Below are positions 5,625-8,497 of a DNA stretch of 8,497 nucleotides, in pieces. Under the pieces are notes generated by a model, which worked only from the letters and a program-made list of their open reading frames with translations, made no database searches and was not told where the DNA came from. The DNA comes from Acholeplasmataceae bacterium (GTDB lineage Bacteria > Bacillota_I > Bacilli_A > Acholeplasmatales > Acholeplasmataceae): assembly GCA_023230825.1 (NCBI GenBank), contig JALNWO010000071.1:1-8497 (forward strand), written 5' to 3'. Numbering within the stretch: the stretch's first letter is position 1; each line of letters opens with the position of its first letter. The translations under genes were made by a program, and so were the position numbers.

Positions 5625-8144
5625 ATGGATCAACAACTTTACACCCCAATGATGCAACAATATTTAAAGATTAAAGAAGACTACGCCGATGCGATAGTCT
5701 TTTTTAGATTAGGTGATTTCTACGAAATGTTTTTTGATGATGCCATTGTTGCATCCAAAGTTTTAGAAATCGCATTGACATCAAGAGATGCTGGTGCAAA
5801 AGTTCCGATGTGCGGTGTTCCGTATCACTCGGTAAAACCCTATATTCAAAAACTCATTGAAAAAGGGTTTAAAATCGCTATTGCAGAACAAGTCACTGAA
5901 CCTGGCAAAGGTTTGGTTGAACGTGAAGTGGTTCGCTTGATAACGCCAGGAACAGTTTTTGAAGAAGGTATTTTAGATCAAAACACCAACAATTATATTG
6001 CGAGTATTGTTTTAACAGAAAAGGGATATGCTTTAACACACATCGACGTTTCCACGGGTGAAGCGTATTTAACCGATCACTTAAATAAAAGAGAAGCGTT
6101 GGATTTAATTTTATCGTTAGAAATTAAAGAAGTGGTCGCAGCCTCTCACTTTGATACATCCTTTTTACAAGAGTTAGAACAAAAAAGTATTTTAATATCC
6201 CATTTTGATCACTACCAACTCCACGAGCACCGCTCGATTAAACATTTAACTCAAGAACAAAGACGCGCAGCATCGCATTTACTTTCTTATTTAAGTCAAA
6301 CGCAAAAGGACACGCTAAATCATTTGATGACAATGGAATACACGACACCAATCGGTCAAATGCATGTTGATTTTAGAGTGAAAAACCATCTTGAAATTAT
6401 GACATCTTTAACCCATCAGCCACAAACAACGCTCATCCACTTGTTAAACCACTGTCAAACAGCGATGGGTTCAAGATTATTAAAAGCCTTTTTACATCAA
6501 CCTCTCAAAGATTGTGAAGCTTTAAATGATCGCTACGATTATATCGAAGGTTTTTCGTATTATGCGCCGAGAAACACCCTTTTGGAACACTTAAAATATA
6601 TTTATGATATTCACCGTATCGTTGGAAGGGTCTCCTTCCAAACTGTGAACGCGCGTGATTTATACCAGTTAAGAGAAACATTAAAACAAGTACCATTTAT
6701 TAAAGATGCCTTAAAGGGATATGAACATCCGAAAATACAAACTTTATCTGAAAAAATGGAAACATTTACCGAACTGACAACATTATTGGATAAAGCGATT
6801 ATTGATAATCCACCGCTCACGATTAAAGAAGGTGGCATTATTCAAACAGGATATTCAGAAAAACTGGATGCCCTTCGTGACATCGATGCCCAAGGTGCAT
6901 CGTGGCTTGAAGCTTTTGAGCAAGAAGAACGAAACAAAACAGGCATCAAAAATTTAAAAATTGGTTATAATCGTGTCTTTGGTTATTTCATCGAGATTTC
7001 CAAGGGACAAACCCAATTTGTTCGTGATGAATTTGGCTACGAAAGAAAACAAACCCTAACAAATAGCGAGCGATATATTTCTCCAGAATTAAAAGAAAAA
7101 GAAGACCAAATCTTACACGCTAAAGATCAAGCAATGCGTTTAGAATATGAGCTTTTCGTTGAAATTCGCCAACAAGTTGCCGGCTACATTCACGATTTAC
7201 AAGAATTAGCTTTACAAATTGCTCACGTCGATGTGTATTTAAACTTGGCCGTCATTGCAGAGAAAAATCAATATATTCGCCCTCAATTACACGATGAACG
7301 ACATGTTCGATTACTCGAAGCGAGACATCCTGTTGTTGAGAAATTTACGACATTTATTAAAAATGATGTCATGATGAAAGAAGGCGAAATCTTCTTAATT
7401 ACCGGCCCCAATATGAGTGGTAAATCAACGTACATGCGGATGTTTGCCATCATTGTTTACATGGCCCAGATTGGTAGTTTCGTCCCTGCTGATGAAGCTG
7501 TTTTACCCATTTATGATGCTTTATATACCCGGATTGGTTCAAGCGATGATTTATCAGGTGGTAAATCGACCTTTATGGTGGAAATGGTTGAATCAAACGA
7601 AGCCCTAACATACGCAACGCCACAATCACTCGTTTTGTTTGACGAAATAGGTCGCGGAACAGCGACATACGACGGCATGGCTTTAGCCCAAGGAATGATT
7701 GAATATATTCATGAAAAAATTGGTTGTCAAACATTATTTTCAACTCACTATCATGAATTAACTGCTTTAGAACAAAGTTTAAGTCGTTTAACAAATTTAA
7801 GTGTTAAAGCGAAAGAAGAAAATAACAAAATGATTTTTCTTCATAAAGTTGAAAAAGGAACCACTGATAAATCATATGGGATTCAAGTGGCCTCCTTGGC
7901 ACATTTGCCAAAATCGCTCATTGCGCGAAGTCAACAAATTTTAGCTAAACTCGAAAACAAGGAAACAAAAATGACGCTAGATTTGTTTAACTATGAAGAT
8001 TTTGAAAAAGAAAACACTGCATACATCGATGTTCGCGATAGCGAGGTTTTAGCAGAGATTGAAAAGGTGAATATTGACCAAATGACACCCATTGATGCCC
8101 TCCTCTTACTACGTCACCTGCAATCGATTTTAAAAAAGAAGTAG
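5625..8144 (+). CDS. mutS: DNA mismatch repair protein MutS
   Basis: MutS recognises base mismatches and small loops and, with ATP, recruits MutL. The 839 residues are near the usual bacterial MutS1 length (~850). The mismatch-reading Phe-x-Glu is F32-Y33-E34 in the RLGDFYEMFFDDA motif. The connector, lever and clamp regions follow, including NLKIGYNRVFGYFIEI. The ATPase domain has Walker A GPNMSGKST at residues 594-602, a signature region (SSDDLSGGKSTFMVEM), Walker B FDEIGRGT with D673-E674, and the switch STHYHEL at 706-712. The C-terminal tail retains the TPIDALLLLRHL helix. A possible beta-clamp-binding motif is degenerate: TLDLF at 784-788. The start is ATG 5625, with AAGGGGG at 5613-5619 five bases upstream. 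It is 22 bases after the membrane-protein gene and six before mutL, so it is almost certainly co-transcribed with both. Confidence 0.98.
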   Translation: MDQQLYTPMMQQYLKIKEDYADAIVFFRLGDFYEMFFDDAIVASKVLEIALTSRDAGAKVPMCGVPYHSVKPYIQKLIEKGFKIAIAEQVTEPGKGLVEREVVRLITPGTVFEEGILDQNTNNYIASIVLTEKGYALTHIDVSTGEAYLTDHLNKREALDLILSLEIKEVVAASHFDTSFLQELEQKSILISHFDHYQLHEHRSIKHLTQEQRRAASHLLSYLSQTQKDTLNHLMTMEYTTPIGQMHVDFRVKNHLEIMTSLTHQPQTTLIHLLNHCQTAMGSRLLKAFLHQPLKDCEALNDRYDYIEGFSYYAPRNTLLEHLKYIYDIHRIVGRVSFQTVNARDLYQLRETLKQVPFIKDALKGYEHPKIQTLSEKMETFTELTTLLDKAIIDNPPLTIKEGGIIQTGYSEKLDALRDIDAQGASWLEAFEQEERNKTGIKNLKIGYNRVFGYFIEISKGQTQFVRDEFGYERKQTLTNSERYISPELKEKEDQILHAKDQAMRLEYELFVEIRQQVAGYIHDLQELALQIAHVDVYLNLAVIAEKNQYIRPQLHDERHVRLLEARHPVVEKFTTFIKNDVMMKEGEIFLITGPNMSGKSTYMRMFAIIVYMAQIGSFVPADEAVLPIYDALYTRIGSSDDLSGGKSTFMVEMVESNEALTYATPQSLVLFDEIGRGTATYDGMALAQGMIEYIHEKIGCQTLFSTHYHELTALEQSLSRLTNLSVKAKEENNKMIFLHKVEKGTTDKSYGIQVASLAHLPKSLIARSQQILAKLENKETKMTLDLFNYEDFEKENTAYIDVRDSEVLAEIEKVNIDQMTPIDALLLLRHLQSILKKK

Positions 8145-8150
8145 GTTTAT

Positions 8151-8497
8151 ATGACAAAAATATTGAAAATGGACGAACGACTAGCCAATATGATCGCGGC
8201 TGGAGAAGTCGTTGAAAGACCAAGCTCCATTGTCAAAGAATTAGTTGAAAACGCCATTGATGCCGATGCGAATGTCATTCGTATCGAAATTTTTGACGTG
8301 GGGATGACAAAAATTCAAGTTACAGATAATGGAAGCGGGATGAATTTAGAAGATGCTCTTTTAGCTTTTGAAAGACATGCAACTTCAAAAATAAAAACAG
8401 AATATGACTTAAGTCGCATTCACACTTTGGGCTTTCGTGGAGAGGCTTTGGCTGCGATTCAAGCAGTCGCAAAAGTTACTTTAAAAACGAAAACAGA
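8151..8497 (+). CDS. mutL: DNA mismatch repair protein MutL, 3'-truncated by window edge
   Basis: MutL is the GHKL-family ATPase that links MutS to strand incision; in bacteria without MutH its C-terminal domain is usually a nicking endonuclease. The first 115 codons are visible. They contain [20 protein letters not shown] with the catalytic E33 and N34, the DNGSGM ATP-binding motif (D59, G61, G63), FERHATSKI, and GFRGEAL at residues 94-100. All N-terminal ATPase motifs expected so far are intact. The start is ATG 8151, six bases after the mutS stop, with GTAGGT (8141-8146) overlapping that stop; it gives the family N-terminus. ATG 8169 is possible but would remove conserved residues. The C-terminal endonuclease metal site lies outside the window and cannot be judged. 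Confidence 0.97.
   Translation, partial: MTKILKMDERLANMIAAGEVVERPSSIVKELVENAIDADANVIRIEIFDVGMTKIQVTDNGSGMNLEDALLAFERHATSKIKTEYDLSRIHTLGFRGEALAAIQAVAKVTLKTKT

Noticed and set aside
6622..6641. Inverted repeat TTGGAAGG/CCTTCCAA with a 4-base loop inside mutS
   Set aside because: This is a perfect 8-bp stem, but it is mid-gene with no T run, and no matching copy was noticed elsewhere in the window; it is probably chance.
7896..7911. Inverted repeat TTGGCA/TGCCAA near the end of mutS
   Set aside because: The stem is only 6 bp, it is inside coding sequence, and no T tract follows.

Overview
The window is a compact, single-strand (+) block of Bacillota-type housekeeping genes with almost no non-coding DNA. 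The order is rny (5' end cut off), ymdB, miaB, ricA/ymcA, an unrecognised membrane-anchored protein, mutS, and mutL (3' end cut off). The base composition is moderately AT-rich. TGA is used as a stop (end of miaB) and Trp is TGG, so the code is standard and not the Mycoplasma TGA=Trp code. The gene order follows the Bacillus subtilis rny-ymdB-...-miaB-ymcA-...-mutS-mutL region. However, the sporulation genes that lie in these gaps in Bacillus (spoVS after ymdB, cotE before mutS), and tdh-kbl, are absent. This suggests a non-spore-forming member of the Bacilli, or a walled or wall-less relative near the Mollicutes branch (for example the Haloplasma/Izemoplasma/Acholeplasma neighbourhood). That placement is an inference; the sequence does not fix the genus.

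Layout. Positions 2-1249 encode the KH, HD and C-terminal parts of RNase Y; a terminator-like hairpin starts one base after its stop codon. Positions 1290-2051 encode the YmdB phosphodiesterase-family protein, whose usual catalytic histidine is replaced by tryptophan. A second hairpin overlaps its stop codon. Positions 2094-3536 encode the tRNA methylthiotransferase MiaB. The short RicA gene (3529-3864) overlaps the end of miaB. After a 97-base AT-rich gap with a good sigma-A-type promoter comes a 546-residue protein (3962-5602). It has three SAP/HeH-like helical units, an acidic EEEPVV tandem repeat, basic clusters and one C-terminal membrane helix. mutS (5625-8144) and the start of mutL (8151-8497) follow with spacings of 22 and 6 bases.

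How the genes work together. RNase Y, YmdB and RicA belong to one functional theme: mRNA turnover and maturation, and its control. In Bacillus, RicA is part of the RicA-RicF-RicT complex that steers RNase Y, and YmdB is encoded with rny. MiaB modifies tRNAs reading UNN codons. MutS and MutL form the mismatch repair pair. The unknown protein is likely co-transcribed with mutSL and combines possible nucleic-acid-binding units with a membrane anchor. It is the least explained gene here. No mobile element, CRISPR array, rRNA or tRNA gene was seen, and no gene-free stretch exceeds about 100 bases.
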